Assembly (NCBI RefSeq): GCF_002735705.1
Contig: NZ_PDZL01000001.1
Coordinates: forward strand, 248,001-312,000
Length of the DNA: 64,000 nucleotides
Source of the DNA: Janthinobacterium sp. BJB426
Lineage (GTDB): Bacteria; Pseudomonadota; Gammaproteobacteria; Burkholderiales; Burkholderiaceae_D
Direction of reading: 5' to 3'
Below, one piece after another: positions 8,878 to 17,805 of the stretch (the first letter of the stretch is position 1; each line of letters starts with the position of its first letter). The notes below the pieces were generated by a model, which was not told the DNA's origin, made no database searches, and was given only the letters and a program-made list of their open reading frames with translations. The translations under genes and the position numbers were made by a program.

Positions 8878-9608
8878 TTGCTGGCGGGTCCGCTGGCCGG
8901 GCTTGCCGACTCGCCCGCTTCAGCGTTCAGGCGCGCCGTTTCCGAGTATTTTTCCAGGCAATAGCCGAGGCCGCGCACGGTGGCGATGCGCACGCCGCCC
9001 ACTTCGATCTTCTTGCGCAAGCGGTGGACATACACTTCGATGGCGTTGTTCGACACTTCTTCGCCCCATTCGCACAGGTGGTCGACCAGCTGCTCTTTCG
9101 AGACGAGGCGGCCGGTGCGGCCAAGCAAGATTTCCAGCAAGCCCAGTTCGCGCGCCGACAGGTCGAGCATCTGGTCGTTGATGTAGGCGCTGCGCCCCAC
9201 CTGGTCGTAGCTGAGGGGGCCATGCTTGATGATGGTGGCGCCGCCGCCAGCGCCGCGGCGCGTCAGGGCGCGCACTCTTGCCTCCAGTTCCGACAGGGCG
9301 AACGGCTTGGCCATATAATCATCGGCACCGAGGTCGAGGCCATTCACGCGTTGCTCGATGGAATCGGCGGCCGTCAGTATCAGCACGGGCAACAGCGAGG
9401 CGCGCGCGCGCAGGCGGCGCAGCACTTCCAGGCCGGACATCTTCGGCAGGCCCAGGTCGAGGATCAGCAAGTCGAATTCCTGGGTGGACAGGGCCGTATC
9501 GGCCTCCTGGCCCGTCTTGACGTAGTCGATCGCATAACCGGACTGGCGCAGCGAGCGGGTCAGGCCATCGGCCAGCACGCTGTCATCTTCGGCAAGTAAA
9601 ATACGCAT
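8874..9608 (-). CDS. OmpR-family response regulator
   Basis: A 244-residue regulator. The receiver domain (1-115) has the acidic pocket ED8-D9, phospho-acceptor D51 and K100 in the MAKPF turn. The C-terminal winged helix (about 125-225) contains the ELGLLEILLGRTGRLVSKEQL and VYVHRLRKKIE segments of the OmpR/PhoB DNA-binding fold. A low-complexity tail rich in Ala and Ser ends the protein. The start at 9608 fits the family N-terminus MRILLAEDD. It is the first gene of the four-gene overlapping block and likely activates that operon. It is divergent from recA, with 254 bases between them. Confidence 0.93.
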   Translation of the reverse strand: MRILLAEDDSVLADGLTRSLRQSGYAIDYVKTGQEADTALSTQEFDLLILDLGLPKMSGLEVLRRLRARASLLPVLILTAADSIEQRVNGLDLGADDYMAKPFALSELEARVRALTRRGAGGGATIIKHGPLSYDQVGRSAYINDQMLDLSARELGLLEILLGRTGRLVSKEQLVDHLCEWGEEVSNNAIEVYVHRLRKKIEVGGVRIATVRGLGYCLEKYSETARLNAEAGESASPASGPASK

Positions 9609-9735
9609 GGTGCACTTCCTATGCTTGCGGCGGTAGAAGTTTGTATTGTGTTTCATTTTCCGCAAGGTGGCGAGTTTTTGTGAGAAACCAGGCTTGTATT
9701 GATCTGTTTCAAAACAAATCCACGTTCCGCTTGCA

Positions 9736-9764
9736 TTGATCACTGTTTTTTTATACAGTACTGT
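9736..9764 (+). promoter_or_regulatory. recA promoter
   Basis: TTGATC (9736-9741) and TACTGT (9759-9764) are spaced by 17 bases, with the LexA box filling the spacer. This is the same arrangement as in the E. coli recA promoter. The -10 is weak, so the exact start of transcription is uncertain. Confidence 0.55.
9743..9758. promoter_or_regulatory. LexA (SOS) box of recA
   Basis: CTGT-TTTTTTAT-ACAG matches the CTGT-N8-ACAG SOS consensus exactly and lies about 105 bases before the recA start, between its -35 and -10 elements. LexA bound here would block RNA polymerase until DNA damage. Confidence 0.85.
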
Positions 9765-9862
9765 CTGTGTAAAGAATTTAACCCACTGGCGCTATCGCAG
9801 GCTGCACGGTTCACGTAGATGCGTCTCGTGAATCCGCACCTGTAGAACGGCTGAAAGAACAT

Positions 9863-10966
9863 ATGGACGATAAAAAAGCTGTAGTACCCGCATCGGAAAA
9901 AGCCAAGGCGCTCGCCGCCGCACTGGCGCAGATCGAGAAGCAGTTTGGCAAAGGTTCGGTCATGCGCATGGATGCCAGCGCAGCGATCGAAGAAGTGCAA
10001 GTCGTGTCGACCGGTTCGCTCGGCCTCGATATCGCGCTGGGCGTGGGCGGCTTGCCGCGCGGCCGCGTGGTGGAGATCTACGGTCCGGAATCGTCGGGTA
10101 AAACTACCCTGACCCTGCAAACCATTGCTGAAATGCAAAAACTGGGCGGCACTTGCGCCTTTATCGATGCCGAGCACGCGCTGGACGTCGGTTACGCGCA
10201 AAAGCTGGGCGTGAATCTGCATGAATTGCTGATCTCGCAACCGGACACGGGCGAGCAGGCGCTGGAAATCTGCGACGCCCTCGTGCGTTCCGGCAGCGTC
10301 GACCTCGTCGTCATCGACTCCGTGGCCGCACTGACGCCACGCGCCGAGATCGAAGGCGATATGGGCGACTCCCTGCCAGGCCTGCAAGCACGCCTGATGT
10401 CGCAAGCCCTGCGCAAGCTGACCGGTTCGATCAACCGCACGAATACCCTGGTCATCTTCATCAACCAGATCCGTATGAAGATCGGCGTGATGTTCGGCAG
10501 CCCGGAAACGACCACCGGCGGCAATGCGCTGAAATTCTACGCCTCCGTGCGCCTGGATATCCGCCGCACCGGCTCGATCAAGTCCGGCGATGAAGTGATC
10601 GGCAATGAAACCAAGGTCAAGGTCGTCAAGAACAAGATCGCGCCACCATTCAAGGAAGCGCACTTCGACATCCTGTACGGCGCCGGCACCTCGCGCGAAG
10701 GCGAAATCCTGGACCTGGGTTCGGATGCCAAGATCGTGGAAAAATCCGGTTCGTGGTATAGCTACAACGGCGAACGCATCGGCCAGGGCAAGGACAATGC
10801 CCGCGCCTTCCTGCAAGAGCGTCCGGCGCTGGCCCGCGAAATCGAAAACAAGGTCCGCGCTTCGCTGGGCGTGCGCGAACTGCCGCCGCTGGCTGCTGAA
10901 AAGCCGGAAAAAGCCGATAAAGCCGCTGACAAGGCTGCCAAGGCAGAAGCCAAGGCTGCCGAGTAA
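9863..10966 (+). CDS. recA: Recombinase RecA
   Basis: A 367-residue RecA, the ATP-dependent strand-exchange protein of homologous recombination and co-protease for LexA. The MAW motif region begins near GKGSVMRM, Walker A (GPESSGKTT) is at 74-82, and the L2 region [22 protein letters not shown] is intact. The C-terminal tail after the core is rich in Ala, Lys and Glu (repeats like [22 protein letters not shown] split into short units) and so less purely acidic than the E. coli tail. An SOS box governs the promoter. recX follows after 135 bases that contain two hairpins. Confidence 0.98.
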   Translation: MDDKKAVVPASEKAKALAAALAQIEKQFGKGSVMRMDASAAIEEVQVVSTGSLGLDIALGVGGLPRGRVVEIYGPESSGKTTLTLQTIAEMQKLGGTCAFIDAEHALDVGYAQKLGVNLHELLISQPDTGEQALEICDALVRSGSVDLVVIDSVAALTPRAEIEGDMGDSLPGLQARLMSQALRKLTGSINRTNTLVIFINQIRMKIGVMFGSPETTTGGNALKFYASVRLDIRRTGSIKSGDEVIGNETKVKVVKNKIAPPFKEAHFDILYGAGTSREGEILDLGSDAKIVEKSGSWYSYNGERIGQGKDNARAFLQERPALAREIENKVRASLGVRELPPLAAEKPEKADKAADKAAKAEAKAAE

Positions 10967-10978
10967 GCTGCCGTCAGC

Positions 10979-11002
10979 CACCATTCGCACTGGCGGATGG
11001 TG
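10979..11002 (+). other. Hairpin downstream of recA
   Basis: CACCATTCGC, loop ACTG, then GCGGATGGTG forms a 10-bp stem with one G-T pair, 13 bases after the recA stop. No T-run follows, so it is not a standard terminator. It may stabilise the recA message end or work with the next hairpin as an attenuator before recX. Confidence 0.45.
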
Positions 11003-11022
11003 TCTGGCAAGGTGTGACCATG

Positions 11023-11056
11023 ATCGCCGTCCCGCGCTGTTGCGCCGGGCGGCGAT
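11023..11056 (+). other. Strong hairpin in the recA-recX gap
   Basis: Arms of 15 bases (11023-11037 and 11042-11056) pair with one mismatch and one G-T pair around a TGTT loop. The stem is GC-rich and is followed by TGTGTTTGGG, not a clean T-run. In E. coli a hairpin between recA and recX lets only part of transcription reach recX, and this could do the same. Confidence 0.5.
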
Positions 11057-11101
11057 TGTGTTTGGGTGCTGTGATCGTGGAATGAAAGACAAGGTGGGTG
11101 T

Positions 11102-11557
11102 ATGGCCGCAGTACAACTAAGCCTGAAGGGCAGGGCGCTCCGCTTTCTGTCGATGCGCGAGCATAGCCGCATGGAATTGCGGCGCAAGCTGCAGCGCCAT
11201 GCGCAGGAGGGTGATGACGTGGAAGCCTTGCTCGACAGCCTGGAGCAAGCCAACTGGCTGTCGCAGGAGCGCTTTTCCGAGTCGCTGATCCACCGCCGCT
11301 CGGCCCGCTTCGGGAATAGCCGCATCATGGCCGAATTGCAAAGCCATGGCATAGCCGGCGAGGCGCTGCAGGAACTCAAGGCGGGCCTGGCCGAAGGCGA
11401 GACCGCGCGCGCCTGCGAAGTGTGGCGCCGCAAATTTGGTGAAGTAGCGCAAGATGCCGAGCAACGCAACAAGCAGATGCGTTTTTTGATGCAGCGCGGC
11501 TTTTCGCAGCGCGCCGTGCAGGTGGCCTTGAAGGGGCTGGACCCCGACGAGGAATAA
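11102..11557 (+). CDS. recX: RecX, regulator of RecA
   Basis: A 151-residue, mostly helical protein that inhibits RecA filaments. It shows the RecX pattern of three tandem three-helix repeats: [19 protein letters not shown], then [24 protein letters not shown], and a C-terminal [20 protein letters not shown] repeat. The ATG at 11102 has an AAGGTGGG ribosome site. Its position right after recA, separated by two hairpins, supports co-transcription at a reduced level. Confidence 0.93.
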   Translation: MAAVQLSLKGRALRFLSMREHSRMELRRKLQRHAQEGDDVEALLDSLEQANWLSQERFSESLIHRRSARFGNSRIMAELQSHGIAGEALQELKAGLAEGETARACEVWRRKFGEVAQDAEQRNKQMRFLMQRGFSQRAVQVALKGLDPDEE

Positions 11558-11705
11558 GGCTGGCCATGGCGGCCCCGCCGTGTCGCCATGAACTGCGCTC
11601 TCAAACGCCATCTGTTTCCCGTATGGCGACGCCGCGCGATCGGGTATGCTGGCGCTCGAACGCTGTGCGATGCGCGCGGCACCACTGATCGTGACAGGAT
11701 GCAAG

Positions 11706-13244
11706 ATGAGCAACTGGAATGCCGGCTATATGGCCGAAATCGCCTATACCTATGGCTATTACGAAGAATTGAATCCGTTGCGCCTGCGGCTGCCCCTGCT
11801 GGCCGCCGGCCTTGCCTTGCCGGCCAGCGGCACGGCTTGCGAGTTGGGCTTTGGCCAGGGCATCAGCGCCAACATCCATGCGGCGGCGTCCGCCACGCGC
11901 TGGCATGGCAATGATTTCAATCCTTCCCAGGCCGCCTTCGCGCAGGAGCTGGCCAGCGCGGCCGGCGCCGGAGCGCAGTTCACGGACGAATCGTTCGCGC
12001 AGTTTTGCTGCCGCGACGACTTGCCCGATTTCGACTTTATCTGCCTGCACGGGATCTGGAGCTGGGTCTCGGCGGACAATCGCGCGCTGATCGTCGACTT
12101 CCTGCGGCGCAAGCTGAAAGTCGGCGGCGTCGTCTTCATCAGTTACAACACGCAGCCAGGCTGGGCCGCCATGATGCCGATGCGCGACCTGATGGCCGAA
12201 CATAGCCGCGTCATGAGTGCGCCGGGCCAGGGCGTGCTGGCCAGAGTCGCTGGCGCCATCGATTTCGTCGACAGGATGATCGCCGCGCAACCGCGCTTCC
12301 TGGAGGCCAACCCGCTCCTGGCGGACCGCATCGACAAGCTCAAGGCGATGGATGGACATTATCTTGCCCATGAGTATTTCAATGCCGACTGGCAGCCGAT
12401 GGCCTTTTCCAGCGTCGCGGCCATGCTGGGCGAGGCCAAGCTCGAGTTTGCCGCGTCCGCCACCTATACCGCTCTGGTCGACATGCTGAACTTGACGGCC
12501 GAGCACCAGCAATTCCTGGCCGAGATACCCGATCCCATCTTCCGCGAGACGACACGCGCTTTCCTCGTCAACGAGCAGTTCCGCAAGGATTACTGGGTCA
12601 AGGGCGCGCGCAGGCTGACGCCGCTCGCCCAGGCCAGCGCCTTGCGGGCCGTGCGCGTGATGCTGGCCGTGCCGCGCGACGAAGTGGTGTTGAGCGTGCA
12701 TGGCGTGCTGGGCGACGCCGATATGGATGAGCGCGTGTATGCGCCTGTGCTCGATGCCATGGCCGACCATCGCGTCTACACGATAGGCGAGCTGGAGCAG
12801 CAACTGGCGGGCAGCGAAGCCAACCTGGCTGCCTTGCTGCAGATCATGCTGGTGCTGGTCAGCAAGGGTAGCGTGCTGGCTGTCCAGGACGAGGCCGACA
12901 TCGCCGTGGCGCGGCCGCAGTCGGCGCGCCTGAATGCGCACCTGCTGGAACAGGCGCTGGCAAGAACCGATTTGAACATTCTCGCCAGTCCCCTGACGGG
13001 CAGCGGCGTGGCTGTACCGCATTTACAACAGCTATTCCTGTGGGCGAAACTGCAAGGTTGTTCAACGCCGCAAGAATGGGTGCGCGCGACATGGCCGGTG
13101 TTGCTGCGCTTGAACCAGTTGGTGACGAAGGACGGGCAGCCCTTGTTGACGGAAGAGGAAAACCTGGCCGAACTGCTGGCGCACGCACAGCATTTCTCTG
13201 CGCGGAACTTGCCCATTTTGCGCATACTGGGCGTGACAGACTGA
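11706..13244 (+). CDS. Class I SAM-dependent methyltransferase with regulatory domain
   Basis: A 512-residue protein. The first about 200 residues form a Rossmann-type methyltransferase: the SAM-binding motif I is ACELGFGQGISANIHAA and an acidic FDFICLHGIWSWVS motif follows. The middle (about 215-300) fits the methyltransferase regulatory domain (PF10119), which is seen in large bacterial methyltransferases often annotated near surface or methylation functions. The C-terminal about 200 residues are of unclear fold. The ATG at 11706 has an AGGA site 6-8 bases upstream. An earlier in-frame TTG at 11646 adds no recognisable domain. The methyl acceptor is unknown and the neighbours give no hint. 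Confidence 0.8.
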   Translation: MSNWNAGYMAEIAYTYGYYEELNPLRLRLPLLAAGLALPASGTACELGFGQGISANIHAAASATRWHGNDFNPSQAAFAQELASAAGAGAQFTDESFAQFCCRDDLPDFDFICLHGIWSWVSADNRALIVDFLRRKLKVGGVVFISYNTQPGWAAMMPMRDLMAEHSRVMSAPGQGVLARVAGAIDFVDRMIAAQPRFLEANPLLADRIDKLKAMDGHYLAHEYFNADWQPMAFSSVAAMLGEAKLEFAASATYTALVDMLNLTAEHQQFLAEIPDPIFRETTRAFLVNEQFRKDYWVKGARRLTPLAQASALRAVRVMLAVPRDEVVLSVHGVLGDADMDERVYAPVLDAMADHRVYTIGELEQQLAGSEANLAALLQIMLVLVSKGSVLAVQDEADIAVARPQSARLNAHLLEQALARTDLNILASPLTGSGVAVPHLQQLFLWAKLQGCSTPQEWVRATWPVLLRLNQLVTKDGQPLLTEEENLAELLAHAQHFSARNLPILRILGVTD

Positions 13245-13442
13245 GGCGCGGCGCCGGCCAGGTTGTCGGTGCCAGCCTACCTGCTTCCGGGTTATTTGCA
13301 TTGTGAATGTTTGTCATTCATTTTGCGATTTTCATTGATAATTTGCGGCGGGCGGCCAGACCAATAAATAATTATGTTGCGGCGCAACTAGCGCCCTGTG
13401 TGCTACACTTTTAGGGTTTTTGCGGCGCCGCAGGTGCGGTTG

Positions 13443-13479
13443 CTGTTCGTAGAAGCTGCGAACAGAGTGCTTTAGGCAC
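13443..13479 (+). other. Tandem small hairpins upstream of DUF2889 gene
   Basis: The 278-base gap 13245-13522 is AT-rich in its first half. It then holds CTGTTCG/CGAACAG around a 9-base loop, and GTGC/GCAC around TTTAG. These could be a structured leader of the downstream gene. I see no known riboswitch or small-RNA family in it. Confidence 0.25.
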
Positions 13480-13522
13480 ATGGCTGCTTACTAATTATGG
13501 CCGCGCAAGCGGCATCGGTCTT

Positions 13523-14083
13523 ATGCCCCTGTCAACTCCCGTATCCCGGCGCGCCCTACGGCACTCCCGCGTTATCGACGTCCAAGCGTATGTGCGCGAC
13601 GACGGCCTGTGGGATATTGACGCCCGTATCACCGATATCAAAAGCTATGACGCGACCCTGGCTTCCGGCCCCCGTCCCGCCGGCGCCCCTCTGCATGACC
13701 TCCATTTACGCATTACCGTCGATCGCGAACTGACCATTGTCGAGGCCGAAGCTGCCTCCGATGCCGTGCCCTATCCCGGTTTTTGCGATACCGTCGGCCC
13801 CGCTTACAGGGCGCTGATCGGTCTGAATCTATTGAAGAATTTCCGCCGCGACTTGAAACAGCGCCTGGCGGGAATCGCTGGCTGTACCCATTTGACCGAA
13901 CTGGCGCAAGTCTTGCCGACTGCGACGGTTCAGGCATTTGCCGGCGATGTCTGGTCGACCCGCGACGGTGCGAATGCTGACTTATCGCATGAAAAGCCGT
14001 TTCAACTCGACAAATGCCACGCCCTGCGCACCGATGGCGGGGCGGTGGCACAGTATTACCCGCGCTGGGTAGCCAAGCCGTGA
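13523..14083 (+). CDS. DUF2889 protein
   Basis: A 186-residue protein of the DUF2889 family, whose function is unknown. The family pattern is visible: an N-terminal RRALRHSRVIDVQAYVRDDG segment, DIDARITDIKSYD, the PLHDLHLRITVDRELTIVEAEA block, and the invariant-looking GCTHLTELAQVLPTATVQAF. The ATG at 13523 has only a weak ribosome site. There are no membrane segments. It stands alone between the methyltransferase and sucC, with a structured upstream region. Confidence 0.82.
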   Translation: MPLSTPVSRRALRHSRVIDVQAYVRDDGLWDIDARITDIKSYDATLASGPRPAGAPLHDLHLRITVDRELTIVEAEAASDAVPYPGFCDTVGPAYRALIGLNLLKNFRRDLKQRLAGIAGCTHLTELAQVLPTATVQAFAGDVWSTRDGANADLSHEKPFQLDKCHALRTDGGAVAQYYPRWVAKP

Positions 14084-14155
14084 CCCCGGCGCTTTCCTGT
14101 TTTTTTTGCACCACTAACCGTATTTTTACACATCAGTATCAGAAGGGAAGCCAGC

Positions 14156-15325
14156 ATGAAAATCCATGAGTATCAAGCCAAAGAAATCCTCCGGCAGCAC
14201 GGAGTGACGGTACCACGCGGTATCCCGTGCATGTCCGTCGAAGAGGCAGTCAAGGCTGCGGAAACCCTGGGCGGCCCGGTGTGGGTCGTCAAGGCACAGA
14301 TCCACGCAGGTGGCCGCGGCAAGGGCGGCGGCGTGAAAGTGGCAAAATCGATCGAACAGGTCAAGGAATACGCTGACCAGATCATGGGCATGCAGCTGAT
14401 CACGCATCAGACCAGCGCCGAAGGCCAGAAAGTCAACCGCCTGCTGGTGGAAGAAGGCGCCGACATCAAACAAGAACTGTACGTTTCGCTGGTCACCGAC
14501 CGCGTTACCCAGAAAATCGTCCTGATGGCGTCGTCCGAAGGCGGCATGGACATCGAAGAAGTGGCCGAGAGCCACCCAGAGAAGATCCACCACGTCACCA
14601 TCGATCCAGGCACCGGCCTGACCGATGCCCAGGCAGACGACATCGCCGCCAAAATCGGCGTGCCTGCCGGCTCCATCGCCGACGCGCGCGTCAACCTGCA
14701 AGGCCTGTACAAAGCGTACTGGGAAACCGACTGCTCGCTGGCCGAGATCAACCCGCTGATCGTTACCGGCAGCGGCAAAGTCATCGCCCTGGACGCCAAG
14801 TTCAACTTTGACCCGAACGCCCTGTTCCGTCATCCGGAAATCGTCGCCCTGCGCGATCTGGACGAAGAAGATCCAGCTGAAATCGAAGCGTCGAAATTCG
14901 ACCTGGCCTACATCTCGCTCGACGGCAACATCGGTTGCCTAGTGAACGGTGCCGGCCTGGCCATGGCTACCATGGACACGATTAAACTGTTCGGCGGCGA
15001 GCCAGCCAACTTCCTGGACGTCGGCGGCGGCGCCACGGCAGAAAAAGTGACCGAAGCGTTCAAGATCATGCTGAAAAACCCAGGCCTGAAAGCCATCCTG
15101 GTGAACATTTTCGGCGGCATCATGCGTTGCGACGTGATCGCTGAAGGCGTGATCGCCGCAGTGAAAGCCGTCTCGCTGAACGTGCCACTGGTCGTGCGCA
15201 TGAAGGGCACCAACGAAGACCTGGGCAAAAAGATGCTGGCCGATTCCGGTCTGCCTATCATCGCAGCCGACACCATGGAAGATGCAGCCAAGAGCGTCGT
15301 TGCCGCTGCTGCCGGTCAAGCTTAA
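14156..15325 (+). CDS. sucC: Succinyl-CoA synthetase beta subunit
   Basis: A 389-residue ADP/GDP-forming succinate-CoA ligase beta chain, which with SucD converts succinyl-CoA to succinate and makes a nucleoside triphosphate in the TCA cycle. The N-terminal ATP-grasp domain starts [17 protein letters not shown], with [20 protein letters not shown] for nucleotide binding and EINPLIV for metal. The C-terminal CoA-ligase domain has [12 protein letters not shown] and [13 protein letters not shown]. The length equals the E. coli protein closely. An AAGGGAAG ribosome site precedes the start. sucD follows after 13 bases. Confidence 0.98.
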   Translation: MKIHEYQAKEILRQHGVTVPRGIPCMSVEEAVKAAETLGGPVWVVKAQIHAGGRGKGGGVKVAKSIEQVKEYADQIMGMQLITHQTSAEGQKVNRLLVEEGADIKQELYVSLVTDRVTQKIVLMASSEGGMDIEEVAESHPEKIHHVTIDPGTGLTDAQADDIAAKIGVPAGSIADARVNLQGLYKAYWETDCSLAEINPLIVTGSGKVIALDAKFNFDPNALFRHPEIVALRDLDEEDPAEIEASKFDLAYISLDGNIGCLVNGAGLAMATMDTIKLFGGEPANFLDVGGGATAEKVTEAFKIMLKNPGLKAILVNIFGGIMRCDVIAEGVIAAVKAVSLNVPLVVRMKGTNEDLGKKMLADSGLPIIAADTMEDAAKSVVAAAAGQA

Positions 15326-15338
15326 TTAAGGAATCAAC

Positions 15339-16220
15339 ATGTCCATTCTGATCAATAAAGATACCAAAGTCGTTACCCAAGGGATCACCGGCAAGACCGG
15401 CCAGTTCCACACCCGCGGTTGCCGCGACTACGCGAACGGCAAAGCTGCCTTCGTGGCAGGCGTGAACCCGAAGAAAGCCGGCGAAGATTTCGAAGGCATT
15501 CCTATTTTCGCTAACGTTACCGAAGCGAAAAAAGAAACCGGCGCCAACGTTTCCGTGATCTACGTGCCGCCAGCAGGCGCGGCAGCTGCGATCTGGGAAG
15601 CTGTCGAAGCTGAAATGGATCTGGCCATTTGCATCACCGAAGGCATTCCTGTGCGTGACATGATGGCTCTGAAAGACCGCATGGCTAAAGCCAACAGCAA
15701 AACCTTGCTGCTGGGCCCTAACTGCCCAGGCCTGATCACGCCAGACGAAATCAAGATCGGCATCATGCCAGGTCACATCCACAAGAAGGGCCGTATCGGC
15801 GTGGTGTCGCGTTCGGGTACCCTGACCTATGAAGCAGTGGGTCAGCTGACCGCACTGGGCCTGGGCCAATCGTCGGCAGTCGGCATCGGCGGCGACCCGA
15901 TCAACGGCCTGAAGCACATCGACATCATGAAGATGTTCAATGATGATCCAGATACCGACGCGGTCATCATGATCGGCGAAATCGGTGGTCCAGACGAAGC
16001 CAACGCGGCTTATTGGATCAAAGACAACATGAAAAAACCGGTCGTTGGCTTCATCGCTGGCGTGACGGCTCCTCCAGGCAAGCGCATGGGCCACGCCGGC
16101 GCGCTGATCTCGGGCGGTGCCGATACGGCACAAGCCAAGCTGGAAATCATGGAAGCTTGCGGCATCACCGTGACCAAAAACCCGTCGGAAATGGCGCGTC
16201 TGCTGAAAGCCATGCTGTAA
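15339..16220 (+). CDS. sucD: Succinyl-CoA synthetase alpha subunit
   Basis: A 293-residue alpha chain. The N-terminal CoA-binding Rossmann domain has the GITGKTGQFHT segment. The catalytic phospho-histidine is H252 in GHAGALISGGADTA. GPNCPGLITPDEIKIGIMPG is also conserved. An AAGGAA ribosome site sits in the 13-base gap after sucC, so both subunits come from one message. A clear intrinsic terminator follows 24 bases after the stop. Confidence 0.98.
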   Translation: MSILINKDTKVVTQGITGKTGQFHTRGCRDYANGKAAFVAGVNPKKAGEDFEGIPIFANVTEAKKETGANVSVIYVPPAGAAAAIWEAVEAEMDLAICITEGIPVRDMMALKDRMAKANSKTLLLGPNCPGLITPDEIKIGIMPGHIHKKGRIGVVSRSGTLTYEAVGQLTALGLGQSSAVGIGGDPINGLKHIDIMKMFNDDPDTDAVIMIGEIGGPDEANAAYWIKDNMKKPVVGFIAGVTAPPGKRMGHAGALISGGADTAQAKLEIMEACGITVTKNPSEMARLLKAML

Positions 16221-16243
16221 TTTCAGCCTGGTCACCGCAGTAC

Positions 16244-16271
16244 AAAAAAGGAGCTTCGGCTCCTTTTTTTT
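16244..16271 (+). terminator. Intrinsic terminator of sucCD
   Basis: GGAGC-TTCG-GCTCC is a UUCG-type tetraloop hairpin flanked by an A-run and followed by eight T residues. The A-run makes it work in both directions in principle. Confidence 0.93.
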
Positions 16272-16379
16272 ATTCGCAAGACAGGCCGATTCCCGGCCTG
16301 GGGCGACGGCGCTGGTCCGAACCTGCCCAAAAGTGTCGCTTTTCTTTCCACGTGTGCCGCCGTTGCCCGGGCGCGCCGC

Positions 16380-16395
16380 TGGCATGGCGCTTGCA
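16380..16395 (+). promoter_or_regulatory. Sigma-54 promoter of the pilin gene
   Basis: TGGCATG-GCGC-TTGCA differs by one base from the TGGCACG-N4-TTGCA consensus, with the -24 GG and -12 GC correctly spaced. Transcription would begin near 16406, giving a leader of about 28 bases with a GGGAGG ribosome site. Type IV pilin genes are often sigma-54-dependent through PilSR. Confidence 0.75.
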
Positions 16396-16433
16396 CCATA
16401 CCTGGCGTGAGCAATGCACCATGGGAGGATACG

Positions 16434-16898
16434 ATGCGCGCGCAAAGCGGATTTACCCTGATAGAACTGATGATCGTGGTGGCTATCGCCGGCATCCTGG
16501 CGGCCGTGGCCATTCCCCAGTATGGCGACTACACGATGCGGGCCAAGGTCAGCAATGTGCTGGCGGCCGCTGCCCCCTTGAAAACGGCCGTGGCCCTGTG
16601 CGTGCAGGAAAACGGCGGGCTGGCTACCGCCTGCAGCACGTCCACCCAGGCCGTACCCAGCGCTATCCCCGTGTTCAGTGCCACGCGCGAAGTGGCCAGT
16701 GCCACAGTGAATAAGGGCGATATCGTGCTGACCCTGGCGGCCGACCTGGGCACGGGTATCGGTGGACAAACCGTGACGATGACCATGAAGTCGGGCACGA
16801 GCAGTCTGACCTGGTTCAATAGCACCACCGTGACGAATCCGGCAGCGAAGGAAGCGATTACCAAAAACAACATTCCCGACGTGACTCCGACGCTGTAG
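16434..16898 (+). CDS. Type IVa major-type pilin precursor
   Basis: A 154-residue prepilin. The short leader MRAQSG ends in the Gly-1 cleaved by PilD, followed by F+1 and E+5 in [20 protein letters not shown], the hydrophobic polymerisation helix. Two cysteines (C56 and C67) lie close together in the segment after the N-terminal helix. No pair is seen near the C-terminus, where many type IVa pilins have their disulfide loop. A GGGAGG ribosome site supports the ATG at 16434, and an upstream ATG at 16407 would add residues before the leader. A sigma-54 promoter precedes it. No other pil genes are nearby, so it could be PilA or an extra pilin. Confidence 0.9.
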   Translation: MRAQSGFTLIELMIVVAIAGILAAVAIPQYGDYTMRAKVSNVLAAAAPLKTAVALCVQENGGLATACSTSTQAVPSAIPVFSATREVASATVNKGDIVLTLAADLGTGIGGQTVTMTMKSGTSSLTWFNSTTVTNPAAKEAITKNNIPDVTPTL

Positions 16899-16919
16899 GT
16901 GACGCTTGTCAGCCCGGTG

Positions 16920-17642
16920 TCAGACGATTTTTTGCCGGTCCGCGATCAGCGCTTCATAGGTGAGGTTTTGCAGCAGGGTGTAGTGGGTCGGTTCCAGGTC
17001 GATGAATTGCACGCCATACGTATAGATTTCCGCCACCTCGGCGGCATTGCCATTCGACGGCTTGCCCACGCTGACGTTCTGGATGCGGGCGCGCGTATTG
17101 ACGCGCATCTGATGCTTGTTCGGCTGCACCAGCAGGGTAAAGCTCAGGGCCACACCTTCGTCGTCCGGCGTGAGCATGCCGGGCGCTTCGATCAGCGCGC
17201 CCGAAACGCTGAGGTTGATGATGAACACGGGCACGGCTGCCACGTCGCGGTAGCTCAGCTGCGCCGGAATGTCCACTTTCACGCGCATGGCCGTGCGCAG
17301 GCTGGTGCCCTGGATGGCGTCGGGAAAGCTCAGGTGGACATAATTGAGCGGGCGGCCGAAGATACGCAGCACGCTGCAGGAAAACGAGCAGACGGTGACG
17401 CCGGAAAACACGCGGATGGTCAGCTTATCGCCCTCGTTGAGCACGATGGACGCGCCGTTTTCCATGGGAATCTTGACGATCAAATACTCGTCTTTGACAT
17501 AGCCGATCAGGGTCGAGAAATGCTGGATGGGTTTGATGGTGCGATGCGTGATGAACTGGATGCGTCCACCCACCTGCAGATTCATGGCCTCGAAGTCGAA
17601 GTCCTGGAGCTTGTTTTCCGCGGCGGGCTTGTTGCTTGTCAT
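16920..17642 (-). CDS. YcgR-like flagellar brake protein (PilZ domain)
   Basis: A 240-residue two-domain c-di-GMP receptor. The N-terminal half (about 20-115) fits the YcgR-type PilZN domain, with the family-like GGRIQFITHRTI and SFSCSVLRIF strands. The C-terminal PilZ domain has the RTAMRVKVD (RxxxR) and NLSVSGALIE (N/DxSxxG) c-di-GMP binding motifs, both intact. When loaded with c-di-GMP such proteins slow the flagellar motor. The start is uncertain: 17642 (MTSNKP) is chosen, while ATG 17681 is possible and none has a strong ribosome site. It lies convergent with the pilin gene, 21 bases away. Several c-di-GMP enzymes occur later in this window. Confidence 0.85.
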   Translation of the reverse strand: MTSNKPAAENKLQDFDFEAMNLQVGGRIQFITHRTIKPIQHFSTLIGYVKDEYLIVKIPMENGASIVLNEGDKLTIRVFSGVTVCSFSCSVLRIFGRPLNYVHLSFPDAIQGTSLRTAMRVKVDIPAQLSYRDVAAVPVFIINLSVSGALIEAPGMLTPDDEGVALSFTLLVQPNKHQMRVNTRARIQNVSVGKPSNGNAAEVAEIYTYGVQFIDLEPTHYTLLQNLTYEALIADRQKIV

Positions 17643-17805
17643 GCGATGCTCATCTGGATATGGTCGACTCGCAGTATGCATGATTTCTTGATGAAAAAGC
17701 ATTTATATCAATGAAATTCATATTGGCATCGAAAAATGCCAGGTGCACGTGGCGCCGCGCGGTGCAGGCTTTACAATTGCATCAATATTGACGAATGTAA
17801 ATTTT

